From the NCBI GenBank assembly GCA_963822905.1, contig CAWGJF010000002.1, positions 496,001 to 560,000 on the forward strand: 64,000 bases of DNA. The letters run 5' to 3'. Shown piece after piece: positions 35,760-45,473 of this stretch (position 1 is the first letter of the stretch; each line of letters starts with the position of its first letter). The notes under the pieces were generated by a model. The model ran no database searches. It was not told the origin of the DNA and worked only from the letters and a program-made list of their open reading frames with translations. Made by a program: the position numbers and the translations under genes. Origin of the DNA: CAWGJF01 sp963822905 (GTDB lineage: Bacteria; Bacteroidota; Ignavibacteria; Ignavibacteriales; Ignavibacteriaceae).

Positions 35760-36677
35760 ATGAGATCAACAAAAATAAATCAGCACCAAAAAGCATTTAA
35801 AGAAGAATCTGAAAAGATTCAAACCAATTTAGGTAAAAGACCGGATTGGCTTAAAATTAAATTACCATCTGGTGAAAACTATACTGAGGTTTTAAACCTG
35901 ATGAGGAGAAAACACCTCAATACAGTTTGCGAAGAAGCACGATGCCCGAATATGGCTGAATGCTGGGGACATCGTACAGCTACTTTTATGATTCTTGGTG
36001 ATACATGTACCCGTAGCTGCGGGTTTTGTAATGTTAAACTTGGTCTTCCTACGGAACTTGATCTTGACGAACCACGAAGAGTTGTTGATTCTATTAAAGA
36101 GCTTGATCTGAAACATACAGTAATTACTTCCGTAAATCGTGATGAATTAAAAGATGGCGGTGCAGCAATATTTAAAGAATGTGTAAGGTTACTCAGAGAT
36201 GAAGTTCCTGAATGTACCGTTGAAATTCTTATACCTGATTTCAAGGGCGATGAGTTCGCCTTCAATATTATTATGAAATATCCACCTGATATTTTAAATC
36301 ATAATCTTGAAACAATTCCAAGACTTTATCATGCTGTTCGTCCACAGGCAAAATATGAAAGAAGTTTGAAACTTATTCATTGGTTTAAGTCGAAAGGACT
36401 AAAAACCAAAAGTGGAATTATGGTTGGAATCGGAGAAGAAAAAGAAGAAGTCATTTCTTTGATGAATGATCTGCTTGAACACGGATGTGATATTTTAACA
36501 ATCGGACAATATCTTCAGCCAACAAAAAATCATTTACCTGTTGATCGTTTTGTAACTCCTGATGAATTTTCTTTCTACAAAGAAGAAGGATTAAGGATGG
36601 GATTCAAAATTGTGGAATCTTCACCACTTGTAAGAAGCTCCTATCATGCGGATGAACATGCAAGAGCAATTTTTTAA
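35760..36677 (+). CDS. lipA: Lipoyl synthase
   Basis: LipA inserts two sulfurs into octanoyl-E2 to make lipoate, using radical SAM chemistry. The 305-residue protein has both cluster motifs: the auxiliary [4Fe-4S] site C-x4-C-x5-C (Cys57, 62, 68) and the radical-SAM site C-x3-C-x2-C (Cys83, 87, 90). The C-terminal RSSY, whose serine ligates the auxiliary cluster, is also present. It closes the lpdA-lipB-E1-E2-lipA unit. Confidence 0.97.
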   Translation: MRSTKINQHQKAFKEESEKIQTNLGKRPDWLKIKLPSGENYTEVLNLMRRKHLNTVCEEARCPNMAECWGHRTATFMILGDTCTRSCGFCNVKLGLPTELDLDEPRRVVDSIKELDLKHTVITSVNRDELKDGGAAIFKECVRLLRDEVPECTVEILIPDFKGDEFAFNIIMKYPPDILNHNLETIPRLYHAVRPQAKYERSLKLIHWFKSKGLKTKSGIMVGIGEEKEEVISLMNDLLEHGCDILTIGQYLQPTKNHLPVDRFVTPDEFSFYKEEGLRMGFKIVESSPLVRSSYHADEHARAIF

Positions 36678-36686
36678 TACTTATTT

Positions 36687-36718
36687 GTTTATTTAGTATC
36701 AAATAGAGTTAAATAAAC
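36687..36718. other. Weak AT-rich inverted repeat after lipA
   Basis: GTTTATTTA (36687-36695) and TAAATAAAC (36710-36718) can pair across a 14-base loop. No T run follows, so a terminator role is uncertain. Confidence 0.3.
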
Positions 36719-36769
36719 TACTTAATATTTCTTAACATTCCGGTTATTTATATCATCAAAAATTATTCG

Positions 36770-36777
36770 TAATTTTG
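36770..36777 (+). promoter_or_regulatory. Bacteroidota-type promoter element before the surface-protein operon
   Basis: TAATTTTG fits the -7 consensus TAnnTTTG and lies 62 bases before the first ATG of the operon, a plausible leader length. No good -33 TTTG is seen at the expected distance, so confidence is moderate. Confidence 0.45.
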
Positions 36778-36839
36778 TCGGTAATTTTCTCCCCATTTTG
36801 GGCGGATCCAACATTGTGTGTTAATTAATTTTTTTACGA

Positions 36840-38960
36840 ATGACAAAACTTCTACACTATTCTCTGCTCTTCTTTTTATTTTGGGGGAATGCATACAGCC
36901 AGGTTAATACTGATGTAAAACTCCCAAAAATTTTAGATGATGATAATTCCAAGTATACTAACATAGGTAATATTGGTTTGACTGTTACGAACTTTGGAAC
37001 ATATGGACATGGTTTTGTTCTGTGGCCTGATCAACCGAGTTGTGAATATCCTTTGGGCAGCGGCATCGAACATATTTTTGATGGTGGTCTATGGGTTGGC
37101 GGATTTATTGCAAGTGATTCTCTTGGAAGTGGTAAAGTTGGACCATTTGTAACAACCGGTGCAGTTGATGCTTCCTCAGTTGCATCAAGAGGTGGCGGGT
37201 TTGAATTTACAAATATACAAGGGAACTTTGTCAAAGAAAGATCTTCACTTTTTGATTCTGGTGTTTTTAGTCCGTTCGCAATTTCTCATCAAGATTTTGT
37301 AATGGATTATGCGGATACAAGCACAGAATATCTCAATCACGAACCAATTATTGATCACGATCCACTTGGTATTTCAGTTCACCAGGAAACTTATGCCTGG
37401 AATTATCCTTTCGCAAATTTCTTTGTGATCTTAAATTTCTGGATTAAGAATGTTTCAGATAAATATATTGATAGTGTATTTGTTGGGTTGTGGACAGATA
37501 CTGTAGTTCGCAATACACTTATTACAGGTCAACCTTCTGGGAGTGCATTTTTTAATAAGGGCGGAAATGGTTATAACGATTCCATAAAGATAGCTTATGA
37601 ATTTGATTCCGCAGGCGATATTGGTTTTACTGACAGCTATGTTGGAATTTTGTACCTCGGTTCTGATCCAAAGCTTCCGGATAAATATCTATACCAAGGT
37701 ACTGATACTTTACCCACTTCAAATTTTGTAAGTTGGCAGTATAAAAACACTTCCGATCCAAATTTCTTTGCACCTATAGATGATATACAACGCTATAAAA
37801 AAATGCAGGGATTTTTTGGAGGTAACAATCGTTGGAAAGATGGCGTTAATCCTGCCACCATTAAATCTCCATCAAATCGATCAATGTTGATCACAAATGG
37901 TTACTTTAATCATATTGCTCCTGGTGATTCTATCAATGTGGTCTTTGCAATTGTTTGTGCAAAAAAATATGGAAATGATCTGGCATCTTTAGACACTGAG
38001 GAACAGAAAGCAAATTTATATTCGAATGCAGATTGGGCATTAAGAGCATATTTTGGAGAAGACAGAAACCGTAATGGAATTCTCGATCCGAATGAGGATC
38101 TTGATGGAAATGGAAAAATAACGAGATATATTTTACCTTCTCCTCCAACTGTTCCAAAAGTTAAGGTTGTTCCTGATAATCAAAAGGCAACAATTTATTG
38201 GGATAAAAGAGCCGAAGCCTCGGTTGATCCCATTTCAGGTAAAAAAGATTTTGAAGGTTACAGATTGTACCGCACACAGGCAGGATTCGATCTATCTGAA
38301 ACCCAGGATATTTTAAAATCTATGATTGTGCTTGCTTCTTTCGATAGTGCCGGAAATAATATCGAATTTGATACAGGTTTTGATTTTGTTCGACTTAACG
38401 AACCGGTTACATTTCCAAACGATACAACAAAATATTATTATAAATTCGAACTTGATAATCTGTTGAATGGTTGGCAGTATTTATTTGCTGTAACGGCATT
38501 CGATGAGGGCGATCCGGGAAATGGATTGGGTATTTTGGAATCTAGTCCGCTTGCCAACTTTGAAAGAGTTTTGCCCGGGACTCCAGCAGAAGAAGATCCT
38601 GATGTTGAAGTCGGAGTTTATCCGAATCCATACTACGGAAATGCAATCTGGGATGGTAGCTCAGAAAGATTAAGAAAAATTTATTTTTTCAATTTACCGG
38701 CAGAGTGTGATATTACAATTTTTACGCTTGCCGGAGATATAGTAAAACAAATTCATCATACAAAGGAAAGTAACAGTTCTGATATACGCTGGTTTGAAAC
38801 TTATGCGTCAGATGATAAACAAAAACTTGCAGGCGGCGAACATGCATGGGATCTGTTAACTGATAATGACCAGGCAATTGCGACAGGGCTTTATCTATTT
38901 ACTGTTGAAAACAAACGTAATGGTGAAATTAAGAGAGGAAAGTTTTTAGTAATTAAATAA
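36840..38960 (+). CDS. Large secreted protein with non-canonical C-terminal sorting-like domain
   Basis: A 706-residue exported protein with a signal peptide (ending NAYSQ, about residue 21). The body is rich in aromatic and glycine residues and beta structure. A calcium-binding-like segment DRNRNGILDPNEDLDGNGK lies near residues 408-426, followed by a fibronectin-like domain (VPKVKVVPDNQKATIYWDKRAE...FEGYRLYRTQAGFD). The C-terminus (VYPNPYYGNAIWDG...FNLPAECDITIFTLAGDIVKQI...GLYLFTVENKRNGEIKRGKFLVIK) has the fold pattern of a T9SS sorting domain but not the usual QNYPNPFNP core. No catalytic residues recognised. First gene of a seven-gene surface operon. Confidence 0.75.
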   Translation: MTKLLHYSLLFFLFWGNAYSQVNTDVKLPKILDDDNSKYTNIGNIGLTVTNFGTYGHGFVLWPDQPSCEYPLGSGIEHIFDGGLWVGGFIASDSLGSGKVGPFVTTGAVDASSVASRGGGFEFTNIQGNFVKERSSLFDSGVFSPFAISHQDFVMDYADTSTEYLNHEPIIDHDPLGISVHQETYAWNYPFANFFVILNFWIKNVSDKYIDSVFVGLWTDTVVRNTLITGQPSGSAFFNKGGNGYNDSIKIAYEFDSAGDIGFTDSYVGILYLGSDPKLPDKYLYQGTDTLPTSNFVSWQYKNTSDPNFFAPIDDIQRYKKMQGFFGGNNRWKDGVNPATIKSPSNRSMLITNGYFNHIAPGDSINVVFAIVCAKKYGNDLASLDTEEQKANLYSNADWALRAYFGEDRNRNGILDPNEDLDGNGKITRYILPSPPTVPKVKVVPDNQKATIYWDKRAEASVDPISGKKDFEGYRLYRTQAGFDLSETQDILKSMIVLASFDSAGNNIEFDTGFDFVRLNEPVTFPNDTTKYYYKFELDNLLNGWQYLFAVTAFDEGDPGNGLGILESSPLANFERVLPGTPAEEDPDVEVGVYPNPYYGNAIWDGSSERLRKIYFFNLPAECDITIFTLAGDIVKQIHHTKESNSSDIRWFETYASDDKQKLAGGEHAWDLLTDNDQAIATGLYLFTVENKRNGEIKRGKFLVIK

Positions 38961-38978
38961 AAAAAATGGAGGAATGAA

Positions 38979-41069
38979 ATGAAACAGATTTTTCTTCTGG
39001 CTTTTGGATTGATTATGAGCATCAATGTATTTGCTCAGTACCAGGAAGTTACGATTATGGATATCATGGGTGGAAATCCAATTCCTTATGGTGATACGCT
39101 AACGATTATAGAAGGTGTAGTTATGGTGGCTCCATACAGAGGTGCTAATCCCGATAGCGGAACTACTCTAATAGCTGGTGAACCAGCTCTTATCTTGCAA
39201 GATACAAGTGAAACAGATTGGGGAGGAGTACTTGTAAGATATCCAAGCATGCCCACAGGCAATTCTTTTGGTATTCTCGATACAGGGATGGTTATTAAAT
39301 GTACAGGTGTTGTGGTTCAATATTTTTTAACGACAGAGTTTGATCTGATAAGTTTTGAAGCTTCAGATGTTTTAGGTCAAATGGAAAGACCACAACCTGT
39401 TCATATAACTTTAGATTCATTAGCTGAATTTGGAAGTAGAAATGGTAAACCTTCATCGATAAAATGGCAATCTGTTTTTGTTGAAGTTGATACAGTAACA
39501 GCTTTAGGTGGAGGAATTGGACCGGGGGCTTATGAAGTTGAGGATAACAACCATACTCATGTTTTTACTTCTAATCAATCTTCATATTTTCGAAACGCAA
39601 ACCCTCCAACCGCGGGTTCTCTTGTAAAACGTATGGTTGGTTATATTCAAAACCGGGACAATGTTTCAGGAACAAATGGTTTTGCCAGTCTTATCAACCC
39701 TACTTATCCCGGTGATGTTGAGGTTGTTCCTGCTCCAAATATTACAAATATACAAAGAAGTCCTGTTATAGTTGGTTTTGGAAACAATGTAACTGTTACT
39801 GCTCAAATCGTAGATGCTGATGGTATGGTAACTTCAGCTAAATTATATTATAGAAAGAATATGGAATCTGATATAGAATTAACAATGTCTGACCTTGGAA
39901 GTAATACTTGGTCGGCAAATATTCCTGCTCAGAATGATTCGTGTGTTATTAGCTTTTTTATTCAAGCTGAAGATGATAGTTCTTTAATTACTATTCAACC
40001 TGCAGATACAACGCATAACAGATATTTCTATTTAGTTACTGACCATACAGATTTAACTATTCAGGATGTACAATATAGTCCATTTGGAGGAGGATACAGT
40101 GGTTATAATGGTTATTCTGTTACTGTCACCGGTGTTGTTACTGCTGATACTACTGATATTGAAGGGAATGAAACAGGGACAGCGTCAAATCCACAAGTAT
40201 ATATTCAAAATGGACAAGGTACCTGGAGTGGAATACATATTTATGGAACAGAAGTTACTGATCTGGTTCGTGGTGATAATGTAACTGTGACAGGTCCGGT
40301 TTACGAGAACTTCGGAGTAACACAGATAGGTGATAATAATACAGGTGCAACTGTTGTGCTTAACTCAACAGGTAATCCTTTACCAATACCAGAAGATTTA
40401 TCAACCTCAGATATTGATGGTATAGGCGATGGGGGAGTTCAAGCAGAACAGTGGGAAGGCGTTCTGATTCGTTATAGTAATGTAACTGTTACAGATGAAA
40501 ATGCTGACGGTAATCCTGGTCCTGAAGAAGGTACAGGTGGAAACAGAAATTTTGGAGATATACTTGTGTCTGATGGAAGTAATTCTGATACAAGAGTTGA
40601 TCTGCAGGATGGTACACATGATTATCATAATTTTTGGTTTGCTGGTATGGACACTATTCCAAATTATGTCAAACAAGGTAATACTTTTGAATCTATAACC
40701 GGAATTCTTTGGTATTCTTTTAGTAATTATAAATTAATACCAAGAAAGAATGATGATTTTGTTGGATGGGTAACTGATGTAAATAATGAAACTGGATCAC
40801 CGGTTAGTTTTTCTCTTTCTCAAAATTATCCGAATCCTTTCAACCCTTCAACGAAAATAAAATATTCGTTTCCTCTTGAAAGCAATGTAGTTCTAAAAAT
40901 TTATAATGTTCTCGGTGAAGAAGTTCGCACTCTCGTAAATAATGAATTAAAATCGGCAGGGACGTTTACAATTGATTTCAATGCTTCCAGTTTACCTTCA
41001 GGAGTTTATTTATATCGCTTGCAGGCTGGTGATTTTGTGCAGGTAAAAAAGATGATGCTGCTTAAATAA
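38979..41069 (+). CDS. T9SS-exported OB-fold protein
   Basis: A 696-residue exported protein (signal peptide ending NVFAQ, about residue 20). Two OB-fold-like domains are suggested. The first is near the N-terminus (IIEGVVMVAPYRG...MVIKCTGVVVQYF). The second is at about residues 375-450 (VTVTGVVTADTTD...PQVYIQNGQGTWSGIHIYG...GDNVTVTGPVYENFG). Between them, about 255-345, is an Ig-like domain. The protein ends in a canonical T9SS type A domain with QNYPNPFNPSTKI and KKMMLLK. The OB-folds resemble the N-terminal domain of the HKD protein at the end of this operon, so both may touch the same ligand. A GGAGG site precedes the ATG. Confidence 0.8.
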   Translation: MKQIFLLAFGLIMSINVFAQYQEVTIMDIMGGNPIPYGDTLTIIEGVVMVAPYRGANPDSGTTLIAGEPALILQDTSETDWGGVLVRYPSMPTGNSFGILDTGMVIKCTGVVVQYFLTTEFDLISFEASDVLGQMERPQPVHITLDSLAEFGSRNGKPSSIKWQSVFVEVDTVTALGGGIGPGAYEVEDNNHTHVFTSNQSSYFRNANPPTAGSLVKRMVGYIQNRDNVSGTNGFASLINPTYPGDVEVVPAPNITNIQRSPVIVGFGNNVTVTAQIVDADGMVTSAKLYYRKNMESDIELTMSDLGSNTWSANIPAQNDSCVISFFIQAEDDSSLITIQPADTTHNRYFYLVTDHTDLTIQDVQYSPFGGGYSGYNGYSVTVTGVVTADTTDIEGNETGTASNPQVYIQNGQGTWSGIHIYGTEVTDLVRGDNVTVTGPVYENFGVTQIGDNNTGATVVLNSTGNPLPIPEDLSTSDIDGIGDGGVQAEQWEGVLIRYSNVTVTDENADGNPGPEEGTGGNRNFGDILVSDGSNSDTRVDLQDGTHDYHNFWFAGMDTIPNYVKQGNTFESITGILWYSFSNYKLIPRKNDDFVGWVTDVNNETGSPVSFSLSQNYPNPFNPSTKIKYSFPLESNVVLKIYNVLGEEVRTLVNNELKSAGTFTIDFNASSLPSGVYLYRLQAGDFVQVKKMMLLK

Positions 41070-41084
41070 TGTAATTTTAAATTA

Positions 41085-41117
41085 AGATATGCCGGATTTT
41101 TGAAATCTGGCATATCT
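41085..41117. other. Long near-perfect hairpin between two operon genes
   Basis: The 15-base arms AGATATGCCGGATTT (41085-41099) and AAATCTGGCATATCT (41103-41117) pair with one G-T wobble and a three-base loop. It ends 13 bases before the next ATG and has no T run behind it. It could be an attenuating or stabilising mRNA structure or a terminator without a U tract. Confidence 0.65.
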
Positions 41118-41130
41118 ATAAGATTTACTA

Positions 41131-42675
41131 ATGAAAAAACTTTTACAACTTCTTTTTATTGTATGTATCCTTTTATTTCTTTTATCTTGTTCAGAAGATC
41201 AGGTTAGTAATCCTGCAGGAAATCAATCTCCTGATACCGGACTTTTTTTGTATCCGGATTCTACAATTAATCAACAACCCAGCAGATTGCATGTTCATTG
41301 GTGGGGTGATGATCCGGATGGTGTAGTTCAGGGTTTTTATATCAAATGGGAAGGGATAGATTCAGTCTGGGGTTTTACAAAATCAAATGACAGTATTTTT
41401 TCACTTCCAATTGGTACTTCTGATACAACATATAAATTTATGGTTGCAGCAGTCGATGATGGAGGCAATGGAATCTATGACAATTCCATTATTAGAAACA
41501 ACATTTCCTTAGGTACAGAACCTTTTTCAGATTTAAATGGAAATGGAAAATATGATGAAGGAGAGACATTTACAGATATTGGATTACTTGATCTGACACC
41601 AGCTGAGCTTAATTTTCCAATAAAAAATACTGCTCCTACGCTTCAATGGAACGCATTGACAATACTTCCTGATACTTCTTTTCCTGTAATGACATTCAAG
41701 TGGGATGCTGATGATCTTGATGGTGTTGAATCAATTCAATCAATTAATATCTCACTGAATGATACTTCAAATTTTATTACACTTAATGGTTCGGTCAGAC
41801 TGGTAACACTTAGAATTAAAGATTTAAATGCTTCAGTTCCCGAAATGGAAATTCTGATTAATGGTTCCGATCAGAATATTTTTCCTGAAACTTTACCTGG
41901 TATGTTGTTTAATTCGGAAAATAAATTTTATGTTCAGGCAATTGATCTTTCAGGTGCAGTTTCAAATCGTATTTCATTACCGGATACCGGTTCGGTTTGG
42001 TACGTTAAAAAACCAGTAGGACAATTATTAATTTTTGATGATTTTTCAGGTAGCTCGTCAGAACAGGTAAAAACATTTTACAGGACAGAGTTCAATTCAA
42101 TCGGACTTCAAAATAAATTTGATGAGTTTGATCTTGAAAATCAACCATTGCCGTTTGAGAGTGTTACTATTTATGAAATGATGAAATTATTTAAATACAC
42201 TTTCTGGTATTCCGTGTCGAATCCAAGACTAGATATCTTAAATGCTGTTACAAATAAATATCTGGGACAAGGCGGGAAAATTGCATTTTCAATGACGTTT
42301 CAGAATTCAAGCGGAAATTATGAATTTGATCTTTCAAGCTTACAAGGATTTCTTCCTATTGATACTATGAGCAGTGCTCTTTCATTTTTGTTGCCTGGTG
42401 CAGATATTTTACCTTCTTCTCAAGCAACAGGTTATCAGGCATTGAAAACAACTTCAACAATTTCATACATCAGAACTTATACTCCTAATTTTGTCGTTAC
42501 AGATAGTGTTTATAATATTTCCAATTCACAAATATCAGGGAATATCAGCTTTATAACGAAAGATAAAACGGAATTCTTTATTGGATTACCTTTATATGAT
42601 TGTAATGGTGGTGATCAAAATGTTGATGAACTGCTTTCAAAAATATTCTTTGATGAATTTGGTCTCGTTCCATGA
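41131..42675 (+). CDS. Surface lipoprotein with Ig/fibronectin-like domains
   Basis: A 514-residue lipoprotein (lipobox LLSC, Cys20). The N-terminal half has fibronectin-like beta domains (PSRLHVHWWGDDPDGVVQGFYIKWEG; later TFKWDADDLDGVESIQ) and a calcium-loop-like DLNGNGKYDEGE near residue 134. The C-terminal half (from about GQLLIFDDFSGSSSEQVKTFYR) looks like a separate alpha/beta domain with no family I can name. The stop overlaps the start of the TonB-dependent receptor by four bases, so the two are coupled. A lipoprotein directly before the receptor gene could be its ligand-capturing partner, but it does not look like SusD. Confidence 0.75.
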   Translation: MKKLLQLLFIVCILLFLLSCSEDQVSNPAGNQSPDTGLFLYPDSTINQQPSRLHVHWWGDDPDGVVQGFYIKWEGIDSVWGFTKSNDSIFSLPIGTSDTTYKFMVAAVDDGGNGIYDNSIIRNNISLGTEPFSDLNGNGKYDEGETFTDIGLLDLTPAELNFPIKNTAPTLQWNALTILPDTSFPVMTFKWDADDLDGVESIQSINISLNDTSNFITLNGSVRLVTLRIKDLNASVPEMEILINGSDQNIFPETLPGMLFNSENKFYVQAIDLSGAVSNRISLPDTGSVWYVKKPVGQLLIFDDFSGSSSEQVKTFYRTEFNSIGLQNKFDEFDLENQPLPFESVTIYEMMKLFKYTFWYSVSNPRLDILNAVTNKYLGQGGKIAFSMTFQNSSGNYEFDLSSLQGFLPIDTMSSALSFLLPGADILPSSQATGYQALKTTSTISYIRTYTPNFVVTDSVYNISNSQISGNISFITKDKTEFFIGLPLYDCNGGDQNVDELLSKIFFDEFGLVP

Positions 42676-45473
42676 AAGTAATTTTATTTTTGATATTATT
42701 GATTTCTTCATCTTTGCTAGCCCAGCAAACCGGGACACTTTCCGGAACTGTAAAAGATGCTTCAACAGGTGAAGCATTACCTGGTGTGAATGTTATTATT
42801 AAAGGAACATACTATGGAGCGGCAACCGATATAAACGGAAAGTATTCTATTAAAAATATTAATTCCGGAACTTATAATATTGACATATCTCTTATAGGTT
42901 ATAAAACTTTTCAATATACCGGTATTGAAATTCAAACCAACAAAGTAACTGAACTTGACGCAAATTTAGAAGAGACCGTCCTGACACTTGATCAGGATGT
43001 GGTTGTTATTGGTGATAAACCATTACTTAATCCGGAAGAAACCCAAAGTAAAAAAACTATTTCCAAAGATGAAATTGATGCTCTTATAGTTGAAAATATT
43101 CAGAATATTGTAACCCAGCAATCTGGTGTTGTAACTTCTGATAACGAAGTTCATATAAGAGGTGGTAGAGCTTATGAGAGCGCATTTTTATTGGATGGTG
43201 TGTCAGTGCAGGATCCAATTGCCGGAACAGGATTCGGACTGCAATTAAGTGCTTCAGCAATCCAGGAAGTTGAAGTGATCACCGGTGGTTTTAATGCTGA
43301 ATTCGGACAAGCTACGTCAGGGATTGTAAATGTTAAAACCAGAGAGGGAAGTGATAAGTATTCAGGTTCTGTATCATACAAGACTGATCATATTGGTAAC
43401 AACCCAACTTCTTACCATATTTTTAATGTTGATGTTCTCGAAGCAAATCTGAGTGGCCCGGAACCAATTACTTCATACTTTTTACCTGGAATCGGACTTG
43501 ATATCCCCGGTGAGATTACATTTTTTGCCAACTTTTATGGTGGCTTTTCCGATGGTATAACGCAAGGATACTATAAACCAACTGCGAAACAATTGTATTC
43601 TTCTACATTCGGTGGTACAAGGTTTGCACCTCGTGCTGAAAATAATTGGTTCTGGCTTGCAAAACTTTCTTATGCTGTTACCCCTACATTAAAATTCAAT
43701 TATTCATTTAATCAATCTGTTAATATTAACCAGAATTCACAATCACTTCAATCAAACCTTGAGTATGTTGAACCCTCGCCAGGTTATCAATATACTTTTC
43801 AGAATATTCTAGATAATGCAAATACGTTTACTCATAATAATATTTATCACAATTTTGCACTTACGCATACGCTTAATTCTAAAACTTATTACGAAGTAAA
43901 GATGAATTATTTTTTCACTCATTTGCGTGCCGATGCTAATGGATTATATTGGAATCAATACAATGAACCAAAAGACATTGTTACATTTCCTATTGAATAC
44001 TATAATACAAATCATGATACTATTGGTGTGATTCCAGGAGATGGTTTGTGGGATGTTGGCAATCCCTATACCTGGCATGATCATTATCTTGAAGAATATT
44101 CGTTAAGAGGAGATGTTACAAGTTTCTTTGATGAAAAGAATAAATTCAAAGCAGGTTTTGATATGAGTTTCCAGGAAATGCAGGTTATTGATATTTATAA
44201 GCCTTGGGTTGGTGAGTTTGGTTTGAATAATGATGTTTATAAAGTTCATCCTGCTGTCGGATCATTTTATGCTCAGGATAATATTAATTTTGGCGGAATG
44301 ATATTGAATTTCGGATTAAGGATAGATTACTGGTTCCCGGGTAAATATGTTGATGATGCAGTTAAGGATACGAATGTTGTAACAATTCCACAGGAAATAA
44401 GAGACAGATATTACCAGGACACTTTTGGATGGTTCGGAGATAGGAGATTCAAAGCCAGGCTTAGCCCCAGACTCGGAATTTCTCACCCGGTTTCTGATTA
44501 CCAAACACTTTTCTTTTCATACGGACATTTCAGCAAATGGCCAAAGCCACAATTTGTTTATGCTAAATTGAGTCCTTTAAATGCTCAGTCTTCATTTCAG
44601 AAATTTGGAAACCCGGACTTAAATCCTGAAACCACAGTTGCATATGAACTTGGTTTAAAAACTCAATTTACTCAGAATGATGTATTAACTGTTACCGCTT
44701 ACTATAAAGATATTTTTGATTATGTGAGTACAAGGACAGCATTGATTAAATCAGCAAGATTTGCAGCTCAAAGTTTTATTACTTATGTGAATACTGATTA
44801 TGCACGTTCCCGGGGTTTAGAAGTTGAATTTAAAAAACGAATTGGAAAATGGTTTAATGGAACAGCATCATTTGCTTATGCAATTGTTACAGGAAAAAGT
44901 TCTTCTGTTGACGAAGGTGTACTCGTTTTACGTGGTGATCTTCAGGAATCAATAAAAGAAGAGTTTTTATCCTGGGATAGACCAATAACAGCATCTGTTT
45001 CAGCAAACTTTTATGCTGAACCCGGAAGTTTTGGATTCGGAAAAAACCTGATTGATGACTGGAGTCTATATTTTCGTGCTTTCTATGAATCAGGGAAAAG
45101 ATACACACCTGCAGTATTTACAGGCTTCATAGATCAAAATGGAAGAAAAGAATATGAATATGTTCAGGATGAAAGATATGGAAACATTGGTGATAACTGG
45201 TTTTATATGGATGTAAACTTTGAAAAATATTTTGAATTAAGTGGACTACAATTTTCTCTCTTTGTTGAGGTGAATAATTTGTTTGACACCGATAATTCGT
45301 CAATAATTAATCCTGTTACTGGCAAAGCCTATGAATATGGGGATGATGTGCCGGGAAGCTGGAATGATCCACGTTATCCTGATGTTCAGGCGCCAATCAC
45401 TGCATACCCGTTTAATCCTGCGAGGTATTTAACAAGAAGAAATATGAAATTTGGAGTAACATTTAAATTTTGA
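42672..45473 (+). CDS. TonB-dependent outer-membrane receptor
   Basis: A 933-residue receptor with a signal peptide (ending LLAQ). Residues about 20-105 are a carboxypeptidase-regulatory-like domain (LSGTVKDASTGEALPGVNVIIKGT), as in SusC-type and other Bacteroidota receptors. The plug is at about 115-235 (IVTQQSGVVTSDNEVHIRGGRAYESAFLLDGVSVQDP, then VEVITGGFNAEFGQATSGIVNVKT). The remainder is a beta-barrel ending in MKFGVTFKF. It imports or senses a ligand across the outer membrane with TonB energy. No substrate is evident. It overlaps its neighbours on both sides, which argues for a common function with the lipoprotein and the PorV-like protein. Confidence 0.93.
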   Translation: MKVILFLILLISSSLLAQQTGTLSGTVKDASTGEALPGVNVIIKGTYYGAATDINGKYSIKNINSGTYNIDISLIGYKTFQYTGIEIQTNKVTELDANLEETVLTLDQDVVVIGDKPLLNPEETQSKKTISKDEIDALIVENIQNIVTQQSGVVTSDNEVHIRGGRAYESAFLLDGVSVQDPIAGTGFGLQLSASAIQEVEVITGGFNAEFGQATSGIVNVKTREGSDKYSGSVSYKTDHIGNNPTSYHIFNVDVLEANLSGPEPITSYFLPGIGLDIPGEITFFANFYGGFSDGITQGYYKPTAKQLYSSTFGGTRFAPRAENNWFWLAKLSYAVTPTLKFNYSFNQSVNINQNSQSLQSNLEYVEPSPGYQYTFQNILDNANTFTHNNIYHNFALTHTLNSKTYYEVKMNYFFTHLRADANGLYWNQYNEPKDIVTFPIEYYNTNHDTIGVIPGDGLWDVGNPYTWHDHYLEEYSLRGDVTSFFDEKNKFKAGFDMSFQEMQVIDIYKPWVGEFGLNNDVYKVHPAVGSFYAQDNINFGGMILNFGLRIDYWFPGKYVDDAVKDTNVVTIPQEIRDRYYQDTFGWFGDRRFKARLSPRLGISHPVSDYQTLFFSYGHFSKWPKPQFVYAKLSPLNAQSSFQKFGNPDLNPETTVAYELGLKTQFTQNDVLTVTAYYKDIFDYVSTRTALIKSARFAAQSFITYVNTDYARSRGLEVEFKKRIGKWFNGTASFAYAIVTGKSSSVDEGVLVLRGDLQESIKEEFLSWDRPITASVSANFYAEPGSFGFGKNLIDDWSLYFRAFYESGKRYTPAVFTGFIDQNGRKEYEYVQDERYGNIGDNWFYMDVNFEKYFELSGLQFSLFVEVNNLFDTDNSSIINPVTGKAYEYGDDVPGSWNDPRYPDVQAPITAYPFNPARYLTRRNMKFGVTFKF

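Noticed and set aside
35879..36265. Open frame of 128 codons opposite lipA
   Set aside because: lipA has all catalytic cysteines in the other strand; the antisense frame has no recognisable feature.
36678..36839. Possible small RNA or tRNA in the larger intergenic regions
   Set aside because: None of the gaps (12915-13141, 15191-15391, 22231-22397, 28754-28957, 36678-36839, 49872-50025) shows a cloverleaf, a GC-rich structured core or a conserved RNA motif that I can recognise.
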